This document shows, in pieces, positions 36,173 through 45,556 of a DNA stretch of 51,035 nucleotides (positions are counted from its first letter, which is position 1; every line of letters begins with the position of its first letter). Under the pieces are notes generated by a model that was not told where the DNA came from, ran no database searches, and worked only from the letters and a program-made list of their open reading frames with translations. The stretch lies in contig JAFYPQ010000019.1 of assembly GCA_017559955.1 (NCBI GenBank), forward strand, positions 1 to 51,035. Reading direction: 5' to 3'. Source of the stretch: Bacteroidales bacterium (GTDB taxonomy: Bacteria; Bacteroidota; Bacteroidia; Bacteroidales; G3-4614). The translations under genes and the position numbers were made by a program.

Positions 36173-38722
36173 TTAGAATGAGAAGTGAAGCTCAATGCGA
36201 ACACCACCTTTTTTGATATTTGGTAAATCTCGGTAAGTTACACGGAATACGTACTCAATTCTTAAAATGCTTAAGATGTTGTCCAATCCTACACCAACCT
36301 CCATATATGGAAGTTTTGGTTTCCAGTGAGCATTTTGGTTAACATCGGGGAAACGCCACAAAGAGGGATCCTTTTCAGGATTGTTTTTATCTGACAGATA
36401 ACCGAAGAAACCTTTAAATGAAACAACCTCTCTAATCTTTAAATATTTTATGTATGGTATATGGTTGAATATAATACCATTTGCATAATATTCAAGATCC
36501 CACGCTGCATAGTTGTCGAATATAAATTCAACAGGATTTAGTACGGCAAACGATTGGGGTTGAATAGTATATGTTAAGTTTGCGTCCGGAATAATCAATG
36601 CAGTATATGGAGTTTTAGTCCAAACCTTCGAGAACTTAAGAACAGCATTTAAGTGTCCGTATGTTGAGAACCAAAAGGCTTTTTGCATATTAATATCGGT
36701 ACGTTGATAGTTATAGTGGCTACCTAAGAATCCTTTCCAACCCATACCGTGGTTAAGCAATATGATAGGAGAGGTTTTATTTATAGGATAACGTTGACCT
36801 TTTGTTTGATAAAACTTCTCTTTGTGGGCATATCTTATCTTAAAGTTGAAGTCGGCCTGATTGTATTTTCTGAAAGAGTTGCCATATCCATCAATAAACT
36901 CCATCCATTGAGTAGCCTCTTCGGTTTTATATGCAAAACCAATATTGTAAGATAAACCGTGGTTATGCTCTCTCATATACTCAATTTCCGATGTTCTTAA
37001 ATAGGTCGAACGAACATCTTTCATACGTTTTAGGGCCAAGAATACGTTGTCTTTGTTTGTAAACTTATATTGTTGACCAAGTTGATTAATATCATACTTG
37101 TGAGTTAAACGTATTTGGTGGATTGGGTACTCTCTATAATGTTCCTTTTTGTCTATGAAAGAGTATATAAAATCGGCTTTGTATTTAAATTTCTTATCTC
37201 TTGTACCAAAAGCAACGTAACCATCAAGGAATATGCGTTTATGTAAATTCGGGGTAGTCATACCTCCAATTCTCAAACGGGCACCTTCAACTGTGTTACC
37301 GCTAATAGTGGTATTTAAAGGACCTAAATCGAATTTGCTGTTTTTTGAGGTGGGAACATATCCCGAAACCAAGCTGGTAAGAATTTTTTCAGACCAATAG
37401 AATGCTTTATTCTCACGAAGTTGAGCCAAAATTTTATCAACCGAGTTCTCTTTTTTCTTTATAGGAATCATACGGTTATCATCCCAATATTGGTTAGGTT
37501 GCATCAATGCATATTCATCTTCAATAACCGCACCCTCTCTGTCAAAAATAGACATATCGTCAGGAGCTTCAAAGCGATAGTTGTCGTATCCGATTAATCG
37601 TCGCACATGCAATCCCTGAATACCTGGCATCAGTTTCATCTCCACCATTGCGTCATCAAGTTTCTTTATGCGTAATCCGTCCTCATTACGATTAAACTCC
37701 TGTTTAATCTTCATACTTTGAACGTAGTTAAGATTAATATCTTTTGGAACGTTCATATCAACCTTCTTTACAAAGTATGTTGAGTCAAGAGTAACAAAAA
37801 GGTGTCCGACAAAACCATTCGATTCCGAATTATGGGGAGCAAAACCTAAATCTACGCAACTATCTCCATTTACAACCAACGTATCTAACAAATAAAACTT
37901 ATAGAACGAAGGAGCAATATTTGATAATGGGCTTACAAATCGTGTAAGCATCAAATTAATTTGGTTGTCATAAATATTAACCTCTTTAAAAAGCTCATCA
38001 TAGAATTGTTGCATACTCTCTTGGTTGAGCATATCGTCAATACCCATACGTCTGATAGCCTCGATATATTGCTTTTTGGTATTGCCATCTTTTTTATAGT
38101 AAACTTTAGAGTTACGCTCTTTTATCGATACGGTAAGAATAGGTTTGCCCGAAACCTCCGACGTATCAACATAATCAAACAAGAATTTAAATTTACGGAA
38201 AATAGGTTTATCTTTCTTGCTCTCATTAAAGTCGTTAAAAGCAAGAGTTAACCTATCGTATTGGTCGTGGGTATAAAAATCCTTCTCTTCCAAACTGTTT
38301 TTTTCTCCTGCACTAATAACTTTCTTAACAAAATCAACGGCAGGATTACCTCTGCGTTTATATCTTTCACGTTTAGGTTTAATAACCACCTCTTCCATTG
38401 CATACTCTTCGTTCTGCAATTTGGCTGAAATTTGGTACTTCTCACCACGTGTAACAGGGAATATATAATCTTTATATCCTACCGAAGATATAATCAACTC
38501 TTTGGAATCAGAATTTGTTTTTATAGAGAAGTATCCGACATCATCTGTCATCTGAACTGTTTGTGTGCCTCTGAAATAAACAGTAACATAGGGCATTGGC
38601 TCGTTAGTGGTAGAGTCGGTAACAATACCCGAAACGTATGTGGTCTGCGCTTGCACCGAAGTCGGCATTGCAAATAAAACAGTCGAAATAGTAGCAAATA
38701 ATATTATTAAATATTTACGCAT
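36173..38722 (-). CDS. DUF5686/carboxypeptidase-regulatory-like outer-membrane protein
   Basis: The protein has 849 residues. It starts with a signal peptide (residues 1-25, ending VQA) and then a CarboxypepD_reg-like Ig-fold domain (about 28-110) with VSGIVTDSTTNEPMPYVTVYF. The remainder fits DUF5686: a charged linker with KRERYKRRGNPAVDFVKKVI, then alternating beta-strand sequence ending in an aromatic, ELHFSF, as in outer-membrane barrels. There is no TonB plug domain, so it is not SusC-like. The function of this common family is unknown. Confidence 0.9.
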   Translation of the reverse strand: MRKYLIILFATISTVLFAMPTSVQAQTTYVSGIVTDSTTNEPMPYVTVYFRGTQTVQMTDDVGYFSIKTNSDSKELIISSVGYKDYIFPVTRGEKYQISAKLQNEEYAMEEVVIKPKRERYKRRGNPAVDFVKKVISAGEKNSLEEKDFYTHDQYDRLTLAFNDFNESKKDKPIFRKFKFLFDYVDTSEVSGKPILTVSIKERNSKVYYKKDGNTKKQYIEAIRRMGIDDMLNQESMQQFYDELFKEVNIYDNQINLMLTRFVSPLSNIAPSFYKFYLLDTLVVNGDSCVDLGFAPHNSESNGFVGHLFVTLDSTYFVKKVDMNVPKDINLNYVQSMKIKQEFNRNEDGLRIKKLDDAMVEMKLMPGIQGLHVRRLIGYDNYRFEAPDDMSIFDREGAVIEDEYALMQPNQYWDDNRMIPIKKKENSVDKILAQLRENKAFYWSEKILTSLVSGYVPTSKNSKFDLGPLNTTISGNTVEGARLRIGGMTTPNLHKRIFLDGYVAFGTRDKKFKYKADFIYSFIDKKEHYREYPIHQIRLTHKYDINQLGQQYKFTNKDNVFLALKRMKDVRSTYLRTSEIEYMREHNHGLSYNIGFAYKTEEATQWMEFIDGYGNSFRKYNQADFNFKIRYAHKEKFYQTKGQRYPINKTSPIILLNHGMGWKGFLGSHYNYQRTDINMQKAFWFSTYGHLNAVLKFSKVWTKTPYTALIIPDANLTYTIQPQSFAVLNPVEFIFDNYAAWDLEYYANGIIFNHIPYIKYLKIREVVSFKGFFGYLSDKNNPEKDPSLWRFPDVNQNAHWKPKLPYMEVGVGLDNILSILRIEYVFRVTYRDLPNIKKGGVRIELHFSF

Positions 38723-38757
38723 TTTTTAATTAATATTCGTTCTAAAAAAATCGAGTG

Positions 38758-38765
38758 CAAAGGTA
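38758..38765 (-). promoter_or_regulatory. -7 box TACCTTTG of the DUF5686-prfC operon
   Basis: The minus strand carries TACCTTTG followed by CA, an exact match to TAnnTTTG, 35 bases before the start. No good -33 TTTG is seen. Confidence 0.65.
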
Positions 38766-38939
38766 CAAAAAATATCGCTAACTTATTGTTCTATACTTCT
38801 TTTATTTTATCCATTTTACATTTCTTTACAAAAAATATTAACTATTTAAACAATATTTGAATAAAACGATTGAAATAATTATCTTAAAAAAATTACATTA
38901 AAATTTAAACAACTTTTTAATAATCTAAAAAATCTGTAT

Positions 38940-38947
38940 TATCTTCG
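38940..38947 (+). promoter_or_regulatory. Candidate -7 box TATCTTCG upstream of the CYTH gene
   Basis: It is the same TATCTTCG variant seen before tetR, nfo and the GHL10 gene, 26 bases upstream of the start. The 38723-38939 stretch is very AT-rich and holds no gene. Confidence 0.5.
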
Positions 38948-38973
38948 TACAAAAATTACAAGATACTCTCCTT

Positions 38974-39444
38974 ATGGCAAAAGAGATTGAACGAAAATAT
39001 TTGGTAAAAGATAGTAGTTATAAATCCAATTCAACCGAAACATACATCTGTCAGGGGTATATAACAACGAACAAGGAGGGGGTAGTTCGAGTTCGAATAA
39101 AAGAGGATAAAGGATATTTAACAATAAAAGGCAAAAACAGAGGTTCTGTTCGATTAGAATATGAGTATCCGATACCTGTAACAGAAGCTAAAGAGATAAT
39201 CGAAAATTTATGTAAGAAACCTATAATAGAGAAAAAAAGATACACCGTCAAAGCAGAAGATGGACATATTTGGGAAATTGACGAGTTTATGGGCGACAAT
39301 GAAGGCTTGGTAGTAGCAGAGATAGAACTATCCTCAGAAACAGAAGATTACATATTACCCGAATGGGTGGGTGATGAAGTAACTGACGATGTACGTTATT
39401 ATAACTCAAATTTAATGACAAATCCATATAAGAATTGGGACTAA
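38974..39444 (+). CDS. CYTH-domain protein (putative triphosphatase)
   Basis: The 156-residue protein begins with the CYTH signature ExExK (EIERK at 4-8). The basic and acidic residues of the triphosphate tunnel follow (GVVRVRIKED, LTIKGKNRG, EYEYPI, KKRYTVKAEDGHIWEIDEF, VVAEIEL). Small bacterial members of this type hydrolyse tripolyphosphate. The length is typical. It is followed by the M48 gene after 19 bases. Confidence 0.92.
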   Translation: MAKEIERKYLVKDSSYKSNSTETYICQGYITTNKEGVVRVRIKEDKGYLTIKGKNRGSVRLEYEYPIPVTEAKEIIENLCKKPIIEKKRYTVKAEDGHIWEIDEFMGDNEGLVVAEIELSSETEDYILPEWVGDEVTDDVRYYNSNLMTNPYKNWD

Positions 39445-39463
39445 TAATTTAAAATATATCAAA

Positions 39464-40252
39464 ATGCAAAGAACAAACTATTTATTACTGCTATTGGCAG
39501 TATTGTTTACAGCGTGTAGTACAGTGCCATTGACAAATCGCAAACAATTTCTATTAGTAAGCGATCAAGAGGTATTGTCATTAGGCTTACAAAGTTATAA
39601 TGAGTATATTGCAACAGCACAACCATCAACAGATAGCGTAAGTGCAAAAGCAGTTGCCGAGTGTGGAGCAAAAATTCAAAAAGCTGTAGAAGATTATCTT
39701 GCATCACAAGGTCAGTCTTCACAAATTAGTGGATACGAGTGGGAGTTTGTTTTAACTCACGATAGTACAGCTAATGCATTTTGTTTGCCAGGTGGAAAAG
39801 TCGTAGTATATGACGGATTATTACCATATACAAAATCAATTGATGAGTTAGCTGTAGTAATAGGTCATGAGATAGCACATGCGGTGGCAAAACACTCAAA
39901 CGAGCGAATAAGCCAAGAGATGTTACTCTCGATGGGATCTCAAACACTATCAGGTATTTTATCGGGAAAATCGGAAACAGCACAACTTTGGGGTGAAACA
40001 ATCTTCGGGCTTGGTGCAAATTATGGAGTAATGCTTCCATTCTCTCGTAAACAAGAGTACGAAGCAGATAAATTAGGACTTATCTTTATGACTATGGCAG
40101 GATACAATCCCGAAGTTGCTGTATCGTTCTGGGAATCGATGAGTACAGGAACCGTGTCAATGCCTGAGTTTATGAGTACACACCCCAGCGACGAAAAACG
40201 TGTGGCGGCAATAAAACAGATATTACCCGAAATGGAACAATATAAGAAGTAG
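39464..40252 (+). CDS. M48-family metalloprotease lipoprotein
   Basis: The 262-residue protein begins with a lipoprotein signal; the lipobox is LFTAC with Cys18. The zinc motif is HEIAH at 135-139, with the third-ligand motif EYEAD at 198-202. This is the LoiP/BepA-like core without TPRs. It is expected to act in the periplasm on misfolded outer-membrane proteins. Plausibly co-transcribed with the CYTH gene. Confidence 0.92.
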   Translation: MQRTNYLLLLLAVLFTACSTVPLTNRKQFLLVSDQEVLSLGLQSYNEYIATAQPSTDSVSAKAVAECGAKIQKAVEDYLASQGQSSQISGYEWEFVLTHDSTANAFCLPGGKVVVYDGLLPYTKSIDELAVVIGHEIAHAVAKHSNERISQEMLLSMGSQTLSGILSGKSETAQLWGETIFGLGANYGVMLPFSRKQEYEADKLGLIFMTMAGYNPEVAVSFWESMSTGTVSMPEFMSTHPSDEKRVAAIKQILPEMEQYKK

Positions 40253-40273
40253 GGTAGAAGCTTCTCTTATAAC

Positions 40274-40311
40274 ATAAAGAAGGACAGACTTTTGAGCCTG
40301 TCCTTCTTTAT
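40274..40311. terminator. Bidirectional terminator between the M48 gene and the oxidoreductase operon
   Basis: A 14-bp stem, ATAAAGAAGGACAG with CTGTCCTTCTTTAT, and a ten-base loop lie between the convergent genes. Confidence 0.88.
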
Positions 40312-40368
40312 TTGTATGCTATCCCCGTTTTATAAATTAACTTTTGTTTGATAGCAACTTTACACTTG

Positions 40369-40920
40369 TTAAATTTCTTGTTCTGCCTTAATAATCTCCA
40401 TACCACGAAGAATAGCCTTTTCGTTTTCTGGGATTAATTTGTGAAGTCTTTCTGCCAACGATTCTTTAAGGCTGCTTACAATACTTTCGGTATTAACCAC
40501 GGGGCAAACTTTTAGAATACCTCCTAATACCAACATATTAAATGCTCGAGCATTACCCATATCGATAGCCTCATCCATTGCATCTATTCGATATATATTA
40601 ATATCTTTTCTGGTTGGAGTATGTCGTATTCCGTAGCTATCGTATATTATTGTTCCTCCGGGTTTTACGTCGTTTTCAAATCGGTCAAGAGAGGGTTGGT
40701 TTAAAACTACAACCACATCATACGAATTTAATACAGGAGAGCTGATACGGTCATCACTTAAGATAACTGTAACATTAGCAGTTCCACCTCTTTGCTCAGG
40801 TCCGTATGAGGGCATCCAAGTTACCTCTTTACCTTCAATTAATCCGGCATGGGCCAATATCTTTCCTAAAGAAAGAATTCCTTGACCTCCAAATCCTGCA
40901 ACTATTATCTCTTTTTTCAT
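40369..40920 (-). CDS. 2-oxoacid:ferredoxin oxidoreductase, gamma subunit
   Basis: The 183-residue subunit has the gamma-domain start VAGFGGQGILSLGKILAHAG and MPSYGPEQRGGTANV. It works with the alpha, beta and ferredoxin subunits encoded just upstream. The complex oxidatively decarboxylates a 2-oxoacid to its CoA thioester and reduces ferredoxin. The substrate could be 2-oxoglutarate (Kor) or branched-chain oxoacids (Vor); this cannot be fixed from sequence. It is the last gene of the operon. Confidence 0.9.
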   Translation of the reverse strand: MKKEIIVAGFGGQGILSLGKILAHAGLIEGKEVTWMPSYGPEQRGGTANVTVILSDDRISSPVLNSYDVVVVLNQPSLDRFENDVKPGGTIIYDSYGIRHTPTRKDINIYRIDAMDEAIDMGNARAFNMLVLGGILKVCPVVNTESIVSSLKESLAERLHKLIPENEKAILRGMEIIKAEQEI

Positions 40921-40931
40921 TTTTAAAATTC

Positions 40932-41699
40932 TTAATCAACAGTGTTTTTAATATCTCCAAGAGGATATTTTTCAAACATATTCTCTTCCATCCACTTGTT
41001 TGCATCGTCTGGAGTCATTTTCCATCCGGCATTACATGTTGAAACAACCTCAACTAAAGAAGTCCCTTTTCTTGCCATTGAGTTTTCTATCGCTTTTTTT
41101 ATGGCAGCTTTAGTTTTTCTTATTGAAGCGGCATTGTGTACGCTTTGGCGTGTAATGTAGCAGGTTCCGTCGAGTTGAGCCAATATATTGCTAATCTTCA
41201 AAGGGAACCCGTTTAACTCAGCTGTACGTCCATAAGGACAGGTCGATGTCTTCATTCCCAACAATGTGGTAGGAGCCATTTGTCCTCCGGTCATACCATA
41301 TATACCGTTGTTTATAAATATAATAACAATATTCTCACCTCTATTGCATGCGTGGATTGTTTCGGCAGTGCCTATTGCGGCTAAATCGCCATCTCCTTGG
41401 TATGTGAATACAAATTTATCGGGATTTAAACGTTTAATGGCTGTTGCAACAGCAGGAGCTCTACCGTGAGCAGCTTCAATCCAATCAATATCCAAGTAGT
41501 TGTATGCAAATACAGCACAGCCAACAGGAGCAATACCTATTGTTTTCTCTTCTAAGCCCATTTCGTCAACGAGTTCGGCCACAATTTTATGAACAACACC
41601 ATGGCTGCAACCAGGGCAGTAGTGCATAGGATTATCGTTCATTAAACGAGGTTTCTCGTAAACAATATTTTCAGGTTTTATAATATCTTTTATATCCAT
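40932..41699 (-). CDS. 2-oxoacid:ferredoxin oxidoreductase, beta (TPP) subunit
   Basis: The 255-residue subunit binds thiamine diphosphate. It shows HYCPGCSHGVVHKI, the TPP/Mg motif GDGDLAAIG followed about 27 residues later by NNGIYGMTGGQ, and TTLLGMKTSTCPYGR. There are no extra 4Fe-4S cysteine clusters, so electrons pass to the separate ferredoxin encoded by the first gene. Its start overlaps the end of the alpha-subunit gene by one base. Confidence 0.92.
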   Translation of the reverse strand: MDIKDIIKPENIVYEKPRLMNDNPMHYCPGCSHGVVHKIVAELVDEMGLEEKTIGIAPVGCAVFAYNYLDIDWIEAAHGRAPAVATAIKRLNPDKFVFTYQGDGDLAAIGTAETIHACNRGENIVIIFINNGIYGMTGGQMAPTTLLGMKTSTCPYGRTAELNGFPLKISNILAQLDGTCYITRQSVHNAASIRKTKAAIKKAIENSMARKGTSLVEVVSTCNAGWKMTPDDANKWMEENMFEKYPLGDIKNTVD

Positions 41700-42781
41700 T
41701 ATTTTATATACTCTTTCTTTATAACATCTAATATTTCATCAGGAGTAGGAACAATTCCACCCAAACGTCCATAGAATTTTACATCTATTGCTCCGTTTAC
41801 GGCTAATCGAATATCTTCGACCATTTGACCTGCATTTAACTCTATAGAAATAATTCCTTTTACCTTTTTAGCATACTCGGCTATAATATCAGACGGGAAC
41901 GGCCACAATGTGATAGGTCTAAGAATACCAACCTTTATACCCTCCCCACGAGCCATCTCTTGAGCTTTTAAACATATTCTGGCAAGAGAACCGAATGCAA
42001 CAATAATATAATCTGCATCATCGCAATCGATAGCCTCATATCTGACTTCGTTTTTCTCTATCTCACGATATTTTGCTTGAAATCTTAAATTGTTGTCCTC
42101 CATAACGGCAGGAGATAGTTCGAGAGAAGTAAGGATGTTTGGCTTTCTTCCTTTTGGTTTCCCTTGTAGAGCCCATGGGCATTGAGTGCGAATTTCTTCT
42201 TCTGTTCTGCGTTGACGAACTGGAGGAAGAATAACCTTCTCCATCATCTGACCTATAATTCCGTCAGCAAGAATAATAGCAGGGTTACGATATTTAAAAG
42301 CAAGGTCAAAGCCTAAATATACAAAGTCTGCCATCTCTTGAACGCTTGAAGGGGCAAGAGTTATAACCTTATAATCTCCATGTCCTCCTCCTTTTACAGC
42401 TTGAAAATAATCGGCTTGTGATGGTTGAATTGTTCCTAATCCGGGACCTCCTCTCATCACATTCACAATTAATGCAGGAAGTTCTGTCCCTGCCAAATAT
42501 GACATACCCTCTTGTTTAAGGCTTACACCCGGGCTTGAAGAGGATGTCATTACAGCTTTTCCCGATCCCGCTCCGCCATATACCATATTTATTGCGGCAA
42601 CTTCGCTTTCGGCTTGTAGTACAACCATTCCTGTACTCTCCCAAGGCTTTAAAGCCATTAGTGTCTCCATAATTTCCGATTGAGGAGTTATGGGATATCC
42701 AAAATAGCCGTCTGCACCGTATCTTATCGCAGCGTGAGCTATTGCTTCATTTCCTTTTAATAGTTTTATCTCTTCTGACAT
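41699..42781 (-). CDS. 2-oxoacid:ferredoxin oxidoreductase, alpha subunit (VorB/KorA type)
   Basis: The 360-residue subunit has the pyrimidine-binding-domain signature AIRYGADGYFGYPITPQSEIMETL. It continues with QAESEVAAINMVYGGAGSGKAVMTSSSSPG, NVMRGGPGLGTIQPSQADYFQ and a C-terminal domain II. It matches proteins usually called 3-methyl-2-oxobutanoate dehydrogenase subunit VorB in Bacteroidota, though 2-oxoglutarate is an equally possible substrate. It is 26 bases downstream of the ferredoxin gene. Confidence 0.9.
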   Translation of the reverse strand: MSEEIKLLKGNEAIAHAAIRYGADGYFGYPITPQSEIMETLMALKPWESTGMVVLQAESEVAAINMVYGGAGSGKAVMTSSSSPGVSLKQEGMSYLAGTELPALIVNVMRGGPGLGTIQPSQADYFQAVKGGGHGDYKVITLAPSSVQEMADFVYLGFDLAFKYRNPAIILADGIIGQMMEKVILPPVRQRRTEEEIRTQCPWALQGKPKGRKPNILTSLELSPAVMEDNNLRFQAKYREIEKNEVRYEAIDCDDADYIIVAFGSLARICLKAQEMARGEGIKVGILRPITLWPFPSDIIAEYAKKVKGIISIELNAGQMVEDIRLAVNGAIDVKFYGRLGGIVPTPDEILDVIKKEYIK

Positions 42782-42807
42782 AAATTCTCTCTCTTTTGTG
42801 ATTGTGT

Positions 42808-43035
42808 TTAAAGTTTTACCTTATATACGGTAATACATCCGTCGGGACATACATATCCGCAACTTGCACAACCAATACATTTGTCCTGATTTTTCATATA
42901 TGCGTAGTGATATCCTTTGTCGTTTACCTCTTTTTCGTGAAGAGATAAAACATTTGCAGGACACGCTGTTACACAAAGGTTACACCCTTTGCAACGCTCT
43001 TTGTTTACCTCTACTGCACCTGCTATTTTAGCCAT
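42808..43035 (-). CDS. Ferredoxin-type 2x[4Fe-4S] subunit of the oxidoreductase
   Basis: The 75-residue protein has two cluster motifs, CKGCNLCVTACP and CIGCASCGYVCP, matching the delta subunit of four-subunit Kor/Vor enzymes. It is the first gene of the operon, so the electron acceptor is made together with the catalytic subunits. Confidence 0.93.
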   Translation of the reverse strand: MAKIAGAVEVNKERCKGCNLCVTACPANVLSLHEKEVNDKGYHYAYMKNQDKCIGCASCGYVCPDGCITVYKVKL

Positions 43036-43111
43036 TGTTTTTATCTGTTATGTTTTTACCCTCTTCAAAGAATGGGTGTAGTTTGTTGAATTTTCTTGTT
43101 TTTTAGATTTG

Positions 43112-43119
43112 CAAAGTTA
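43112..43119 (-). promoter_or_regulatory. -7 box TAACTTTG of the oxidoreductase operon
   Basis: An exact TAnnTTTG match on the minus strand, 76 bases before the ferredoxin start. No good -33 TTTG is seen at the usual distance. Confidence 0.6.
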
Positions 43120-43186
43120 CAAAATTTAATCGGGAACCTAATATTAAATACTGATAATAATTTAAAATAACTTCTTAAAATGAAAA

Positions 43187-43217
43187 AAAGACAGGCTCTT
43201 GAATTGAACCTGTCTTT
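43187..43217 (-). terminator. Terminator of the polysaccharide gene block
   Basis: AAAGACAGG pairs with CCTGTCTTT around a 13-base loop. On the minus strand the stem is followed by TTTTCATTTT. It lies 21 bases after the last gene of the block. Confidence 0.83.
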
Positions 43218-43238
43218 GCATTCTATCAGACACCTAAT

Positions 43239-44393
43239 TTATGCCCTTCTAATTCTTATCGACATAGCCTCTTTTAAATGTTTCTCGCAAATTAATATTA
43301 GGTATCCGCCACCGCCGGCTCCGCTTACTTTCCAACCCTTTACATCGGTGTTTTTATTGTATTTCATAATTTGTTCCAATACATCTCCGGGAGCCATATT
43401 GGGGAAGAGATTAAGTTGGGCATTGAAGCTTTCAGTAACAGCCTCACCAAATTTATTTAAATTTTTATTTAAAATAGCATCCCAACATTTATCGGCGGCA
43501 AGACTTAGATTGCGAGCATTCTTCTCGTTTATCGAAGAGTTTTCATATACATCATAATCTGCCTTACGAGGATATAAAGGTATAAGGCATATATGCTCCT
43601 CAAGCCAATCCAAAATATCATTATCTAAATTTGGCGTAATATTTGTTGGCCAAAAATCGCCATTGTAATCCAATTTATTTAATCCGGGCATAACAATACC
43701 TATCGAATCCTGCGAACCGCTTACATATTTTACTCCGGGAGGATTTTCAAAACAGAACAGAGTCTTTGCAAGTTTCTCTTTATCTCCTGAAGGAATATCG
43801 GTTTGCCATAATTCCATAGCTTTTTTTCTCGAACTTGTTGACATTCCGCTTCGGTCGTTAAATTCATAATCGGGTTCGATGCTGATTGTTAAAACCGAGC
43901 CGGGATAAAATTGGCTTACGTGAGGTTGATCTAACCAACCACCTGCAAGGTCGATTCTATACGGAATGTTACACTCTTTACGAAGTGCTGTTGTCGAACG
44001 TACGGGCAGATTACCGTGAGGCACACGTTTGCTTACAATATATTCTATACCAAGTTCCTCGCAGAATTTAGCTTTCAATGGGGTACTACCGTCGCTATTA
44101 ACGAAGAAGATGTCGGGTTTTAACTCTCTAACCTCTTTTTCGAAATCCAATAGCCCGCTACCGCTATTAACCCAAGCATCTTTAACCGCTTTAAGCGATT
44201 TTACCATATACAATCTTTCGGCTTCTGTGTTTATCGTTTTGCGAGCTTTAAGTTCATGAATGGTTTTATCCGAACCAATACCCACATATAAATCGCCGTA
44301 AGTTGCAGCCTCTTCAAAAAATGCGACGTGTCCGCTATGTAGCATATCGTAGCATCCCGATACAAAAACTTTCTTTTTTATTTCGTTACTCAT
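43239..44393 (-). CDS. Nucleotidyltransferase-GHMP kinase fusion
   Basis: The protein has 384 residues and two domains. Residues about 7-135 are a cytidylyltransferase-like domain with the HxGH motif (LHSGH, 18-22), GIGSDKTI at 38-45 and a final RSTTAL. Residues about 140-384 are a GHMP kinase with PYRIDLAGGWLDQP (144-157), a compact phosphate-loop-like SGMSTSSRKKA (182-192), SGSQDSIG (225-232, like the G-x-QD motif of heptose and fucose kinases) and the C-terminal SGAGGGGY (357-364). The pairing suggests it phosphorylates a sugar or polyol and activates it with a nucleotide. Its start overlaps the end of the guanylyltransferase gene by 4 bases. The substrate is unknown; a heptose phosphate is one possibility. 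Confidence 0.82.
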   Translation of the reverse strand: MSNEIKKKVFVSGCYDMLHSGHVAFFEEAATYGDLYVGIGSDKTIHELKARKTINTEAERLYMVKSLKAVKDAWVNSGSGLLDFEKEVRELKPDIFFVNSDGSTPLKAKFCEELGIEYIVSKRVPHGNLPVRSTTALRKECNIPYRIDLAGGWLDQPHVSQFYPGSVLTISIEPDYEFNDRSGMSTSSRKKAMELWQTDIPSGDKEKLAKTLFCFENPPGVKYVSGSQDSIGIVMPGLNKLDYNGDFWPTNITPNLDNDILDWLEEHICLIPLYPRKADYDVYENSSINEKNARNLSLAADKCWDAILNKNLNKFGEAVTESFNAQLNLFPNMAPGDVLEQIMKYNKNTDVKGWKVSGAGGGGYLILICEKHLKEAMSIRIRRA

Positions 44394-45439
44394 ATTTTGT
44401 CTAAATTACCTTCTTCGTTAAGTTTGTAATATTCAATACCATTTCCGGTATCGATTACAAAAGTATCATTAATATCTTTAATAACAATATTATTGTTCGA
44501 TTTTATATGTGCAGTGCAATCATTTGTGTTTATAAACGAAACATTTCCTATTGAAGCATTTCCGTTATTGTCTTTTTTCAGAAAGTCTCTTAATGAATTC
44601 CATGTGCCAAGGTCAGACCATCCGAATTCTGAGGGCAGGGTATATATATTTTCTGCCTTTTCCATAATGGCATAATCGACAGATATCTTTCGAATATTGT
44701 TATATACTTCTAAAACATAGTTACTTTCATTAGGCGTATCATATACCTCATTAATATTCTCGAATGAGTTTATTATATCAGAGGCATAATCTTTGAATGA
44801 TTTAATAAGTGTTGATAATTTCCATAGAAACAGACCCGAATTCCAATAGTAATTTCCTTCACTGATATATTTCAAGGCTACTTCATATTGAGGTTTTTCT
44901 TTAAACGAAATAACCTTTTTAATCTCCTCTTTATTGCTATCTGCTGCAATATATCCATATCCGGTGTGGGGTGATGAAGGAGTTATTCCTATTGTAACAA
45001 TAGCGTCGTTTTTTGTTATGAAATTTAGGGCTTTGCATATCGTCTCTTTGAAATTTTCGGTATTTGTAACCGAATGGTCTGCAGGCGAGACAATTATTTC
45101 GGCATTGCCTTTACATCTTTTTTGAATTTTGCATCCTGCGTAAGCTATACAGGGAGCAGTGTTTCGCATAAAAGGTTCAAAAAGAATATTCTCCATTGGA
45201 ACATCAGGTAATTGACTATAAACAATATCTTTATAATCTTTCGATGTGATAACCCAAACATTTTCTTTAGGAACAATCCCCTCAAAACGAGCCACTGTCA
45301 TTTGCAACAGACTCTTTCCTACACCTAAGACATCCACAAATTGCTTTGGACATTCCGGAGTACTTATAGGCCATAAACGACTGCCTATACCTCCTGCCAT
45401 AATCACAAGATGCCTCTCTATATTGTTATTATTATACAT
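44390..45439 (-). CDS. Mannose-1-phosphate guanylyltransferase (ManC-like)
   Basis: The enzyme makes GDP-mannose, or a close GDP-sugar, from the sugar 1-phosphate and GTP. It has 349 residues from the ATG at 45439, which opens directly into HLVIMAGGIGSRLWPIST; a start 11 codons earlier is less likely. Motifs are the pyrophosphorylase loop AGGIGSRLWP, PKQFVDVLG, FEPFMRNTAPCIAYA, VSPADH, FKEKPQ and ENIYTLPSEFGWSDLGTW. It lacks the C-terminal isomerase domain of bifunctional enzymes, consistent with a separate manA at 4901-5866. Confidence 0.9.
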   Translation of the reverse strand: MYNNNNIERHLVIMAGGIGSRLWPISTPECPKQFVDVLGVGKSLLQMTVARFEGIVPKENVWVITSKDYKDIVYSQLPDVPMENILFEPFMRNTAPCIAYAGCKIQKRCKGNAEIIVSPADHSVTNTENFKETICKALNFITKNDAIVTIGITPSSPHTGYGYIAADSNKEEIKKVISFKEKPQYEVALKYISEGNYYWNSGLFLWKLSTLIKSFKDYASDIINSFENINEVYDTPNESNYVLEVYNNIRKISVDYAIMEKAENIYTLPSEFGWSDLGTWNSLRDFLKKDNNGNASIGNVSFINTNDCTAHIKSNNNIVIKDINDTFVIDTGNGIEYYKLNEEGNLDKI

Positions 45440-45556
45440 CGCTTTTATATTCCTATTTTTTTTGAAGTTCATTTGTTTAATAAAATTCGAAACAACTATT
45501 AGAAGCCTAAACTAATTCGCAATCTAAGTTGTTTTCGATATAAATTAAACACTTTC

